Origin: an uncultured Lachnospiraceae bacterium
GTDB taxonomy: Bacteria; Bacillota; Clostridia; Lachnospirales; Lachnospiraceae
Direction of reading: 5' to 3'
DNA: 32,392 nt
Assembly (NCBI GenBank): GCA_910587955.1
Contig: CAJUNN010000035.1
Coordinates: 1 to 32,392 of the forward strand
Of the stretch, positions 1 through 6,451 are shown piece after piece. Numbering within the stretch: position 1 is the first letter of the stretch; each line of letters opens with the position of its first letter. The position numbers and the translations under genes were made by a program. The notes below the pieces were generated by a model, which was given only the letters and a program-made list of their open reading frames with translations, was not told where the DNA came from and ran no database searches.

Positions 1-104
1 CGAAAGAAGCCCCAGAAGAATTTGCAGACGCAAAAGCGGCGGCAAATCCTTCTAAAGAGTGGGCTTCGAAGGGAGGCTGCGGAACTAAAAATGGAGGATT
101 TAGG
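1..104 (+). other. left-edge sequence upstream of the aldolase, coding frame unresolved
   Basis: Two frames run unbroken from the window edge. One ends in a stop at 109-111, overlapping the aldolase start by seven bases. The other is the aldolase's own frame, which has no stop between the edge and the aldolase ATG and has the more gene-like codon choice. The third frame stops at 53-55. This is probably the 3' end of an upstream gene of the same operon, but too little is visible to name it. Confidence 0.3.
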
Positions 105-950
105 ATGCTGATTTCTATGAAGCATACATTGAAGGAAGCCAGAGAAAAGGGATACTGCGTTCCGGCACTGGGAATCGGAAACGAACACAATCTCCGGGCC
201 TGTCTGCGTGCAGCGGAGGAAAAACAGTCGCCAGTGATTCTGCTGGTGATGTACGGCAATAATCCCGACATTGAATATTTCGGCAGAATTGCCACGGATT
301 TGGCGCGCAGAGCCGCAGTTCCGGTGTCTATTATCCTGGATCACGGGGCGAAATATGAACATGCGGTTTCCGCCATCCGGGCAGGCTTTACGGACGTTAT
401 GATTGACTGCTCTTCCCTGCCTTATGCAGAGAATGCGGCGCAGGTGAAAGAGGTTGTAAAGGCGGCCCACGCGGTAGGCGTAGGGGTTGAGGCGGAACTG
501 GGCCATGTGGGCAGCGGTTCGGCCGGTACGGAGATGAACGGAGAAGGTGCGGGGGACAGTGTATTTACGGTTCCGGCGGAAGCGGTGAACTTTGCAGCAG
601 AGACGGAAATAGATGCCCTGGCCGTGTCCATCGGGACCGCCCACGGGGCTTACCGGGGGACGCCGAAGCTTCAGTTTGATCTTTTACAGGAATTAAGGGA
701 GAAGGTGCCGGTGCCTCTGGTGCTTCACGGGGGATCCGGCACCGGCGACGAAAATCTGGCCAAAGCCTGCCGGATGGGAATCTGCAAATTAAACATTGCC
801 TACGACCTTTACCGGGGAGGCATCGACCATTTGCTTGCCCACGATGTCTCGGGCAACGGCGCCTATGGGCTTTACAGGCTTTTGGGCCAGGGAATACAAG
901 AAGCTGCGGAACATGCGATCGAAATCTGCGGTTCTGCCGGCAGGGCGTGA
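105..950 (+). CDS. class II fructose/tagatose-bisphosphate aldolase family protein
   Basis: A 281-residue zinc-dependent aldolase of the FBA/GatY/KbaY family, which reversibly cleaves a ketose bisphosphate to DHAP and an aldehyde in the cytoplasm. The family's metal and phosphate sites are visible: ILDHG (His80), EAELG (Glu131), SIGTAHG (His180), LHGGSGTG (His208) and KLNIAYDL. Length and ends fit the family. The start at ATG 105 is chosen because GGAGGA lies eight bases upstream and MLISMKHTLKEA aligns with the usual N-terminus. It is followed within 20 bases by an HPr gene, which suggests a sugar-PTS catabolic operon extending to the left. The true substrate (fructose, tagatose or another sugar bisphosphate) cannot be told from the sequence. 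Confidence 0.9.
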   Translation: MLISMKHTLKEAREKGYCVPALGIGNEHNLRACLRAAEEKQSPVILLVMYGNNPDIEYFGRIATDLARRAAVPVSIILDHGAKYEHAVSAIRAGFTDVMIDCSSLPYAENAAQVKEVVKAAHAVGVGVEAELGHVGSGSAGTEMNGEGAGDSVFTVPAEAVNFAAETEIDALAVSIGTAHGAYRGTPKLQFDLLQELREKVPVPLVLHGGSGTGDENLAKACRMGICKLNIAYDLYRGGIDHLLAHDVSGNGAYGLYRLLGQGIQEAAEHAIEICGSAGRA

Positions 951-966
951 GCGGAGGAGGCCTGGA

Positions 967-1233
967 ATGATTTCTCAAAGGGTAGTTGTGGTGAACCCCA
1001 CAGGTCTTCATGCAAGACCTGCATCAAAATTTGTGGCGGAAGCAAAGAAATACCAGAGCAGTCTGATTATCAAAAAAAGCGGGAAAGAAATCAACGGAAA
1101 GTCGATTATCCAAATTATGTCGGCAGGAATTTCCGCGGGAACGGAGATCTGCCTGGAGGCAGAAGGACCGGATGAGGAGCGTGCGGTAAAAGCACTTTCG
1201 GAGTTGATTCATTCCGGTTTTGGAGAAGTGTGA
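967..1233 (+). CDS. HPr family phosphocarrier protein
   Basis: An 88-residue HPr, the small cytoplasmic carrier that passes phosphate from enzyme I to sugar-specific IIA domains. NPTGLHARPAS gives the phosphorylatable His15 with Arg17. GKSIIQIMS places a serine at position 46, the regulatory site for HPr kinase in Firmicutes. The start is ATG 967, preceded by GGAGG; a longer in-frame extension to 796 lies inside the aldolase gene and is not family-like. It lies 16 bases after the aldolase and before a terminator, so it is the last gene of that operon. Being in a sugar operon rather than beside ptsI, it may be a dedicated paralogue, although both functional residues are intact. Confidence 0.92.
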   Translation: MISQRVVVVNPTGLHARPASKFVAEAKKYQSSLIIKKSGKEINGKSIIQIMSAGISAGTEICLEAEGPDEERAVKALSELIHSGFGEV

Positions 1234-1279
1234 ATGTAAGCTTTCAAGTGCCTGGTGGGCGGAAGCAGTTTTATATGAG

Positions 1280-1341
1280 ATACTCCCTTTTGAACGACGG
1301 GGCTTGATGAGCGCCGGCCTGTTTCAAAGGGAGTATTTTTT
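1280..1341 (+). terminator. rho-independent terminator after HPr
   Basis: ATACTCCCTTT (1280-1290) pairs perfectly with AAAGGGAGTAT (1326-1336) around a 35-base loop, and a run of six T follows (1336-1341). It closes the aldolase-HPr operon. Confidence 0.8.
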
Positions 1342-1357
1342 CTGGGAAATTAATAAG

Positions 1358-1386
1358 TTGAAGAATCGGGGCAGAGTTGCTATAAT
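1358..1386 (+). promoter_or_regulatory. SigA-type promoter of the nucleotidyltransferase/HEPN pair
   Basis: TTGAAG (1358-1363), a 17-base spacer and a perfect TATAAT (1381-1386). It lies just after the preceding terminator and 37 bases before the TTG start of the nucleotidyltransferase gene, so the pair is an independent unit. Confidence 0.8.
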
Positions 1387-1422
1387 ATAATAAATTACAA
1401 TTCCCGGAAGGGGGCGAGAGAC

Positions 1423-1755
1423 TTGGAAGAGAAGGGAGAGGTTCTGAAAGCTTTTGTTAAGCAAATACGGAAGATATTCGGAGCGTCTTTAAGACAGATA
1501 ATTTTATATGGCTCTTACGCAAGAGGCGATTACCGGGATAATTCAGATATGGATATTATGATTCTCACTTCCTTGGCGGAATCTGAAATTCGGGAGCTTG
1601 AAAACATCGTGTATGATGCTGCATATGAGTATTTGCTTTCGGACGGAATCGTAATTAGCGTGATTATTAAGAATGAGTCTCATTTTAATTATTGGCTGGG
1701 GGCTTTGCCGTATTATGATAATGTCAAGAGAGAAGGTGTAGTTCTTGCCGGATAA
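1423..1755 (+). CDS. MNT-type nucleotidyltransferase-domain protein (putative antitoxin)
   Basis: A 110-residue minimal nucleotidyltransferase of the pol-beta superfamily. The signature GSx10DxD is exact: Gly30-Ser31, then Asp42 and Asp44 (GSYARGDYRDNSDMD). The initiator is TTG at 1423, with GGAAGGGGG upstream; no in-frame ATG would keep the catalytic motif at the usual depth. The gene overlaps the following HEPN gene. In characterised MNT/HepT modules the nucleotidyltransferase adds AMP to the HEPN partner and neutralises it; whether this pair behaves that way is inference. The conserved metal-binding aspartates suggest an active enzyme. Confidence 0.8.
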   Translation: MEEKGEVLKAFVKQIRKIFGASLRQIILYGSYARGDYRDNSDMDIMILTSLAESEIRELENIVYDAAYEYLLSDGIVISVIIKNESHFNYWLGALPYYDNVKREGVVLAG

Positions 1756-2161
1756 TCGAAAAAGGGATTTGTGTAAATACCGAATGGATGCAGCAGAAGA
1801 AACCTTTGAGGTGGCGGAAGAGTGTCTTAAAGGGGCCCATTATAAAGATGCCATTAACCGTTCTTATTATGCGGTTTTTTATGCGGTAAAAGCTGTCTTG
1901 GCTTTGGAAGAAAAAGATTTTAAACGCCATAAAGATGTAATAGCGTATTTTAACCAGACATATGTTGCAGCTGGGATTTTCCCAAAGAGCCTGGGGAGAA
2001 AACTTGCAAGATTGCAGCAGAAACGTGAAAAAAGCGATTATGATGACTTTTATATTGCTTCAAAGGATGAGGCAGAAGAACAGCTGGAGTACACAAAGGA
2101 GCTGTTCGAAGCGATAAAGAAGTACTTGGCCGGATTTGGTATTTTGCAGCCCGGCGCTTAG
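1745..2161 (+). CDS. HEPN-domain protein (UPF0332-like, putative toxin)
   Basis: A 138-residue, helix-rich HEPN-domain protein. The diagnostic AINRSYYAVFYAVKAVL (residues 36-52) and the C-terminal KREKSDYDDFY (92-103) match the UPF0332/PF05168 subgroup. The canonical HepT RNase motif Rx4-6H is not evident, so RNase activity cannot be assumed. TTG 1745 is preceded by AGAAGGTG and overlaps the nucleotidyltransferase gene by 11 bases, indicating translational coupling. The alternative ATG at 1784 would remove the first helix. The pair is a toxin-antitoxin-like module by family association only. Confidence 0.8.
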   Translation: MPDNRKRDLCKYRMDAAEETFEVAEECLKGAHYKDAINRSYYAVFYAVKAVLALEEKDFKRHKDVIAYFNQTYVAAGIFPKSLGRKLARLQQKREKSDYDDFYIASKDEAEEQLEYTKELFEAIKKYLAGFGILQPGA

Positions 2162-2177
2162 TATTAGGGAGGAACCC

Positions 2178-2372
2178 ATGAAATTTAAAGAAAAATATTT
2201 GGCGGGCCAGATTCCTTTCGAGGAGATCGACATTTACATCCAGGAATGGGGTGAGAATGAGGAGCCCTGTACCCTGCGGGAATATCTGGGGCTTAACGAA
2301 GAGGAAGAGGATGTCTGGGTTTCCGACAGCGACGAGGCGCTGATGGAGCTTTTGGACAAGCAGAAGAAATAG
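2178..2372 (+). CDS. small acidic protein of unknown function
   Basis: A 64-residue acidic protein (MKFKEKYLAGQIPFEEIDIY...) with no motif I recognise and no signal peptide or membrane segment. ATG 2178 has GGGAGGA just upstream. A longer frame from 2136 lies within the HEPN gene. It sits 15 bases before the C_GCAxxG_C_C gene and is probably cotranscribed with it. The many Glu/Asp residues and an N-terminal KFKEKY segment suggest a soluble cytoplasmic protein. No function is proposed. Confidence 0.65.
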   Translation: MKFKEKYLAGQIPFEEIDIYIQEWGENEEPCTLREYLGLNEEEEDVWVSDSDEALMELLDKQKK

Positions 2373-2387
2373 AAAGGAAGCACAAGG

Positions 2388-2798
2388 ATGGAGAGCAGAG
2401 TAGCAAAGACATTGGAGAACCATAAGAAAGGATATAACTGCTGCCAGGCGGTGGCCTGCGCCTACTGTGACCTGGTAGGCATGGACGAAGCTACCTTATT
2501 CCGGGCAGCGGAGGCTTTCGGCGCGGGAATGGGAGGAATGGAGACTACCTGCGGCGCCGTATCGGGGGCGGTCCTTCTGGCGGGCCTGAAGAACAGCGGC
2601 GGGGATTTGGAGAATCCCAGAACCAAGGGGGGCAGTTACCGCTTGTCCAAACAGATTGTGGAGGAATTCCAAAAGAAAAACACCACGGTAGTCTGCAAGG
2701 AGTTAAAAGGTGTAGAGACCAAGCAGGCGCTTCGCTCCTGCGACGGCTGTATCGAGGATGCGGCGGCGATCGCGGAACGGATTTTGTTCGCGGAGTAA
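2388..2798 (+). CDS. C_GCAxxG_C_C family protein
   Basis: A 136-residue cysteine-rich protein. It has YNCCQAVACAYC near residues 16-27, the family core CGAVSGAVLLAG at 55-66, and later cysteines in VVCKEL and RSCDGC. The family is widespread in anaerobes and is thought to be redox- or metal-related, but its biochemical role is not established. ATG 2388 follows GAAAGGAAG. It is the middle gene of a tight run ending with the phosphopantetheinyl transferase. Confidence 0.85.
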   Translation: MESRVAKTLENHKKGYNCCQAVACAYCDLVGMDEATLFRAAEAFGAGMGGMETTCGAVSGAVLLAGLKNSGGDLENPRTKGGSYRLSKQIVEEFQKKNTTVVCKELKGVETKQALRSCDGCIEDAAAIAERILFAE

Positions 2799-2803
2799 CC
2801 GGG

Positions 2804-3409
2804 ATGGTCCGGGTTTATATAGCGAAATTTACAGAAGAAAAAGCGGATCACTCCCGTCAGTCACGGCGGGCGCACAGGCTTTTGGAGACGGTCCTTGAGA
2901 GGGACTATCCACAGGTCCGTGCGCCTTTTCTGCTGGAGAAAGACGAAAACGGGAAACCGTTTCTGTCAGAATGCCGGGATATTTATGTAAACTTATCCCA
3001 CAGCGGTTCCTATGCGGCCTGTGCCGTGGGAGACGGGCCTGTGGGTGTGGACGTGGAGGCCTGGAGAAACCGGAGCAGATGGGAAGGGATTATAAAAAAG
3101 CTGCACCCGGGAGAGCGGGAAGATCTTTGGAAGACGGGAGAGGCGGAGCGTGAAAAGCAGTTTGTCAATCTCTGGGTCTTAAAGGAAAGCTTTCTGAAAG
3201 CGGAAGGAAAGGGACTCCGGCTGCCTCTGGATTCCTTTTACATGGAGGGAAAGATAGGAACGGCCGGGATGGTCAGGCAGGAACGGCCGGGACCGCCGTA
3301 TCATTATTTTCTGTATGATATGGGGGAAGAGGCCTGCAGTCTTGCCGTCTGCTCCCGGGATCCGGAGCTGTCCCGGGATCCGGTCTGGGTTTTGCTTCCG
3401 GAAGAATGA
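2804..3409 (+). CDS. Sfp-type 4'-phosphopantetheinyl transferase
   Basis: A 201-residue enzyme that moves 4'-phosphopantetheine from CoA onto a serine of a carrier protein. Motifs in order: GKPFL (50-54), VNLSHSGSYAACAV (62-75), GVDVE (81-85, Mg ligands Asp83 and Glu85) and WVLKESFLKAEGKGL (124-138, with catalytic Glu128). Length is slightly short for Sfp but complete. It starts five bases after the preceding stop, so it is cotranscribed. No NRPS, PKS or carrier-protein gene is in the window, so the client protein lies elsewhere; it may serve fatty-acid ACP if a separate AcpS is absent. Confidence 0.88.
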   Translation: MVRVYIAKFTEEKADHSRQSRRAHRLLETVLERDYPQVRAPFLLEKDENGKPFLSECRDIYVNLSHSGSYAACAVGDGPVGVDVEAWRNRSRWEGIIKKLHPGEREDLWKTGEAEREKQFVNLWVLKESFLKAEGKGLRLPLDSFYMEGKIGTAGMVRQERPGPPYHYFLYDMGEEACSLAVCSRDPELSRDPVWVLLPEE

Positions 3410-3431
3410 TCTGGCTTTTTTTCCGGGGGTC

Positions 3432-3440
3432 TGGTAAAAT
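3432..3440 (+). promoter_or_regulatory. possible extended -10 promoter of the sortase gene
   Basis: TGGTAAAAT fits an extended -10 (TGn followed by TAAAAT), but no convincing -35 is present. It lies 20 bases before the sortase ATG. Confidence 0.3.
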
Positions 3441-3459
3441 GGGTGAGAGGTGAGAAGAG

Positions 3460-4230
3460 ATGGAGAAGAACAAAAAGAAACTTTCCGCGCCCCTGATAGT
3501 TGCGCTTGTGCTGTGTGTGGCGCTTTTGGGATTCAGTGCTTTCCAGCTGGCGGGAATTTATGTGGAATATAAAAAGGGTGAGGATGAGTATGAGGCTCTC
3601 CGGGAGTTTGTAAAAACGGAAGTGCCGGAGGTTGATTATGAAGGAGACGAGCCTCTTCAGCCGGAGGAAGAAGCGGAACCCAGGGTGGATTTTGCAGAGC
3701 TGAAAGCGCTGAATGAAGATATCATCGGCTGGATCGAAGTCCCGGATACCCCTATCAGCTATCCCATCGTGCAGGGGGAGGACGATGTATATTATCTGAC
3801 CCATACCTTCAACAATACAGAGAACAGCGCGGGCAGTATTTTTATGGAAACCTTAAATAGTGCGGATTTCTCGGACGTACATACCATTCTCTATGGACAT
3901 AATATGAAGAACGGTTCTATGTTCGGGACGCTGATGGAGTATGAGTCACCCTCCTATCTGGTGGCGCATCCCCTGATTTTTATTGATACGGAAGAGGGGT
4001 CCCATGCTTATAAGATTTTCTCCTGCTACCGGGTCGATGCAGACAGCGACAGCTATACCATCGGATTTAAAGCGGATGAAATGTATGTGAATTTCCTGAA
4101 AAAGCTGAAAGAACGATCTGCCTATGACACAGGGGTGGAGGTAACTATGGACGATAAAATCATCACCCTCTCCACTTGCACCAATACAGGAACAAACCGC
4201 TATCTGGTTCATGCAAAGAAGGCCTGGTAG
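3460..4230 (+). CDS. srtB: class B sortase
   Basis: A 256-residue membrane-anchored transpeptidase that attaches sorting-signal proteins to the cell wall. It has a lysine-rich cytoplasmic start, one membrane segment (about residues 9-31), an acidic linker, and a sortase domain from about residue 78. Catalytic residues are visible: His147 in LYGHN, Cys240 in TLSTC and Arg247 in TNRYLV. The order and the TLSTC box fit class B. No sorting-signal substrate or pilin gene is nearby, so it is likely the housekeeping enzyme. The sirtuin gene begins 14 bases downstream. Confidence 0.9.
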   Translation: MEKNKKKLSAPLIVALVLCVALLGFSAFQLAGIYVEYKKGEDEYEALREFVKTEVPEVDYEGDEPLQPEEEAEPRVDFAELKALNEDIIGWIEVPDTPISYPIVQGEDDVYYLTHTFNNTENSAGSIFMETLNSADFSDVHTILYGHNMKNGSMFGTLMEYESPSYLVAHPLIFIDTEEGSHAYKIFSCYRVDADSDSYTIGFKADEMYVNFLKKLKERSAYDTGVEVTMDDKIITLSTCTNTGTNRYLVHAKKAW

Positions 4231-4244
4231 AAAGGAGCAGTGCA

Positions 4245-4964
4245 ATGGTAGAGGAAAGATTAAGCCGTCTGCGGGAGTATGTGGAAAAGAGCCGCGCCCT
4301 TGTGTTTTTCGGAGGAGCCGGCGTTTCCACGGAAAGCGGAATTCCCGATTTCCGCAGCACGGACGGGCTGTATCATCAGGAGTGGAAGTATCCGCCCGAG
4401 ACGATTTTGAGCCACAGCTTTTTCGTGCAGCATACGGAAGAATTTTACCGTTTTTATAAAAAGAAAATGCTCTGTCTGAATGCCCTGCCCAATGCCGCTC
4501 ACAAAAAGCTGGCCCGGCTTGAGGAGCAGGGGAAGCTGACTGCCGTAATCACCCAGAATATCGACGGCCTGCACCAGATGGCAGGCAGTAAAAAGGTGTA
4601 CGAGCTCCACGGATCCGTACACCGGAATTATTGCCAAACGTGCGGGAAATTTTATGATGCTCACTACATGCTGGAGGCGGAAGGCGTGCCCCGCTGTGAG
4701 TGCGGGGGCCTCATCAAGCCCGATGTGGTGCTCTACGAAGAAGGACTGGACCAGAAGACCATCCAGGGAGCGGTGGAGGCAATCGCCCATGCGGATCTTC
4801 TGATCATCGGCGGAACTTCCCTGGCCGTCTATCCGGCTGCGGGACTGATTGACTATTTTACAGGAAAACACCTGGTTGTAATTAACCGGGCAGCTACGCC
4901 CAGGGACAGCCATGCGGATCTGCTGCTCCAGGCCAATATAGGAGAGGTGCTCAGTGGAATATAA
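4245..4964 (+). CDS. NAD-dependent protein deacylase (sirtuin)
   Basis: A 239-residue cytoplasmic sirtuin that removes acyl groups from lysines using NAD+. NAD-binding motifs GAGVS (24-28), IPDFRS (33-38) and TQNIDGLH (103-110), catalytic His122 (ELHGS), and four zinc cysteines (CQTC 130/133 and CEC 151/153) are all present. ATG 4245 is preceded by AAAGGAG; a longer frame back to 4176 overlaps the sortase gene and is rejected. The 3' end overlaps the DUF951 gene by 11 bases. Confidence 0.93.
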   Translation: MVEERLSRLREYVEKSRALVFFGGAGVSTESGIPDFRSTDGLYHQEWKYPPETILSHSFFVQHTEEFYRFYKKKMLCLNALPNAAHKKLARLEEQGKLTAVITQNIDGLHQMAGSKKVYELHGSVHRNYCQTCGKFYDAHYMLEAEGVPRCECGGLIKPDVVLYEEGLDQKTIQGAVEAIAHADLLIIGGTSLAVYPAAGLIDYFTGKHLVVINRAATPRDSHADLLLQANIGEVLSGI

Positions 4965-5133
4965 GGTAGGAGATATTGTACGCTTAAAAAAGCAGCATCC
5001 CTGCGGAAGTTTTGAGTGGGAAATTCTGCGTGTGGGTGCGGACTTCCGGCTGAAATGCCTGGGGTGCGGACATCAGATTATGACGCCCAGGAAACTGGTG
5101 GAAAAAAATACCCGGGGACTGCGGACACCGTGA
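4954..5133 (+). CDS. DUF951 family protein
   Basis: A 59-residue protein starting at GTG 4954 inside the end of the sirtuin gene, with GGAGAGG seven bases upstream. It reads VEYKVGDIVRLKKQHPCGS, then WEILRVGADFRLKCLGCGH and a basic tail, the full DUF951 pattern with three conserved cysteines (HPCG and CLGCG), probably a small metal-binding or nucleic-acid-associated fold. Function is unknown. In Firmicutes it is commonly found near rpsF, as here. Confidence 0.9.
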   Translation: MEYKVGDIVRLKKQHPCGSFEWEILRVGADFRLKCLGCGHQIMTPRKLVEKNTRGLRTP

Positions 5134-5141
5134 GAAAGAGC

Positions 5142-5170
5142 TTGCATTTATCTTCCAGATATGCTATAGT
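5142..5170 (+). promoter_or_regulatory. SigA-type promoter of rpsF-ssb-rpsR
   Basis: TTGCAT (5142-5147), a 17-base spacer and TATAGT (5165-5170). Predicted transcription start is near 5177, giving a leader of about 70 bases. Confidence 0.75.
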
Positions 5171-5204
5171 ATTAACCCGTGATATATTATTTTAATTTCC
5201 TTGT

Positions 5205-5222
5205 TTCCTCCGCAGAGAGGAA
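5205..5222 (+). promoter_or_regulatory. hairpin in the rpsF leader, possible S6:S18 autoregulatory site
   Basis: TTCCTC pairs with GAGGAA around a CGCAGA loop, just ahead of the AAAGGAGG of rpsF. The S6:S18 complex is known to bind a CCG-containing hairpin in rpsF leaders; here a CCG spans the stem-loop boundary. The link is inferred from position and the trinucleotide only. Confidence 0.35.
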
Positions 5223-5247
5223 GCCAGAGACCAAAAGGAGGTAAAGC

Positions 5248-5535
5248 ATGAACAAATATGAATTAGCACTTGTTGTGAATGCAAAGGCAGAGGATGACGT
5301 GAGAACGGCTACCGTAGAGAAGGCAAAAGAATACATTGCGCGCTACGGCGGTACGGTTACGGAAGTTGAAGATTGGGGCAAGAAGAGACTTGCTTACGAG
5401 ATTCAGCACATGAGAGAAGCGTTCTACTACTTCATCCAGTTCGAAGCTGACGCAGCCTGCCCGGCAGAAGTGGAGCGGCATGTTCGTATTATGGAAAATG
5501 TCATCCGCTATCTGTGTGTTCGCAAAGACGCATAG
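5248..5535 (+). CDS. rpsF: 30S ribosomal protein S6
   Basis: A 95-residue S6 of standard length (MNKYELALVVNAK...), which binds 16S rRNA together with S18 in the platform of the small subunit. YEIQHMREAFYYFIQFEA and ENVIRYLCVRKD are characteristic. A strong AAAGGAGGTAAAGC precedes the ATG. It is the first gene of the conserved rpsF-ssb-rpsR operon. Confidence 0.98.
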   Translation: MNKYELALVVNAKAEDDVRTATVEKAKEYIARYGGTVTEVEDWGKKRLAYEIQHMREAFYYFIQFEADAACPAEVERHVRIMENVIRYLCVRKDA

Positions 5536-5570
5536 ACTTAGGGTTAACCGGAAAGTAGAGGATTGTTAGT

Positions 5571-6020
5571 ATGAATAAAGTGATTTTAATGGGACGTTTG
5601 ACCAGGGATCCGGATGTCCGCTATTCCCAGGGCGAGAGCGCTACGGCAGTAGCCAGATATACGCTGGCGGTAGACCGCAGGTTCCGGCGGGACGGAGATC
5701 AGAGCGCGGATTTTATCGGCTGCGTGGCCTTCGGCCGTCAGGCGGAGTTTGCGGAGAAATATCTGCGCCAGGGTACCAAGATTGCCATTAGCGGAAGGAT
5801 TCAGACCGGAAGCTATACCAACCGTGACGGACAGAAGGTGTACACCACGGATGTTGTGGTGGAGGATCAGGAATTTGCGGAGAGCAAGGCGGCAGGCGGC
5901 AATGCCGGCGGTTTCCAGCAGCAGGGCGGCTTCCAGAGCGCACCGGCTCCTTCTGCGGCGGCGGGCGACGGCTTTATGAACATCCCGGACGGAATTGACG
6001 AAGAATTGCCGTTTAGCTGA
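5571..6020 (+). CDS. ssb: single-stranded DNA-binding protein
   Basis: A 149-residue SSB with one OB fold (about residues 1-106: MNKVILMGRLTRDPDVRY ... DVVVEDQEF). A glycine/glutamine/alanine-rich flexible linker follows, then the acidic tip DEELPFS, which recruits replication and repair partners. It lies between rpsF and rpsR in the usual Firmicutes order and so is cotranscribed with them. The Shine-Dalgarno (AGAGGA) is weaker than those of its ribosomal neighbours. Confidence 0.97.
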   Translation: MNKVILMGRLTRDPDVRYSQGESATAVARYTLAVDRRFRRDGDQSADFIGCVAFGRQAEFAEKYLRQGTKIAISGRIQTGSYTNRDGQKVYTTDVVVEDQEFAESKAAGGNAGGFQQQGGFQSAPAPSAAAGDGFMNIPDGIDEELPFS

Positions 6021-6065
6021 CAATCGCGGAAAGTAGAAAGATAAATTTAGAAGGAGGTAACATCC

Positions 6066-6332
6066 ATGGCTTACACAAAATCGGATAAGAGCGATTCTCC
6101 CATGAGAAGAAGAGGCATGGGACGCAGAAGAAAGAAAGTGTGTGTATTCTGCGGCAAAGAGAATAACGAGATCAATTACAAAGATGTAAATAAATTAAAG
6201 AGATACGTATCTGAGAGAGGAAAGATCCTTCCCAGAAGAATTACGGGCAACTGTGCAAAGCATCAGAGAGCCCTTACTGTGGCGATCAAAAGAGCCCGCC
6301 ACGTTTCACTTATGCCCTACGTAATGGACTAA
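6066..6332 (+). CDS. rpsR: 30S ribosomal protein S18, zinc-binding (C+) form
   Basis: An 88-residue S18 with a Lachnospiraceae-style basic N-terminal extension (MAYTKSDKSDSPMRRRGMG). CVFC and NCAKH supply the four ligands of the C+ form, as opposed to the zinc-free paralogues that replace them under zinc starvation. AAGGAGGTAACATCC precedes the ATG. Last gene of the operon. Confidence 0.98.
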   Translation: MAYTKSDKSDSPMRRRGMGRRRKKVCVFCGKENNEINYKDVNKLKRYVSERGKILPRRITGNCAKHQRALTVAIKRARHVSLMPYVMD

Positions 6333-6344
6333 AGTTTGGTTGAG

Positions 6345-6375
6345 AAAGGCTGCCGGGTTTTCGGCAGCCTTTTTT
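6345..6375 (+). terminator. rho-independent terminator after rpsR
   Basis: GGCTGCCG (6348-6355), loop GGTTTT, CGGCAGCC (6362-6369), then six T (6370-6375). A textbook intrinsic terminator. Confidence 0.95.
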
Positions 6376-6451
6376 ACAAAATAACCCAGGCGAAATCGGC
6401 GTATACTATTTTCAGAGGAAACAAAAATACAAAATTTTCATAGGAGGCAGC

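Noticed and set aside
2804..4230. PPTase and sortase as a natural-product or pilus cluster
   Set aside because: No synthetase, carrier, pilin or sorting-signal gene lies in the neighbourhood.
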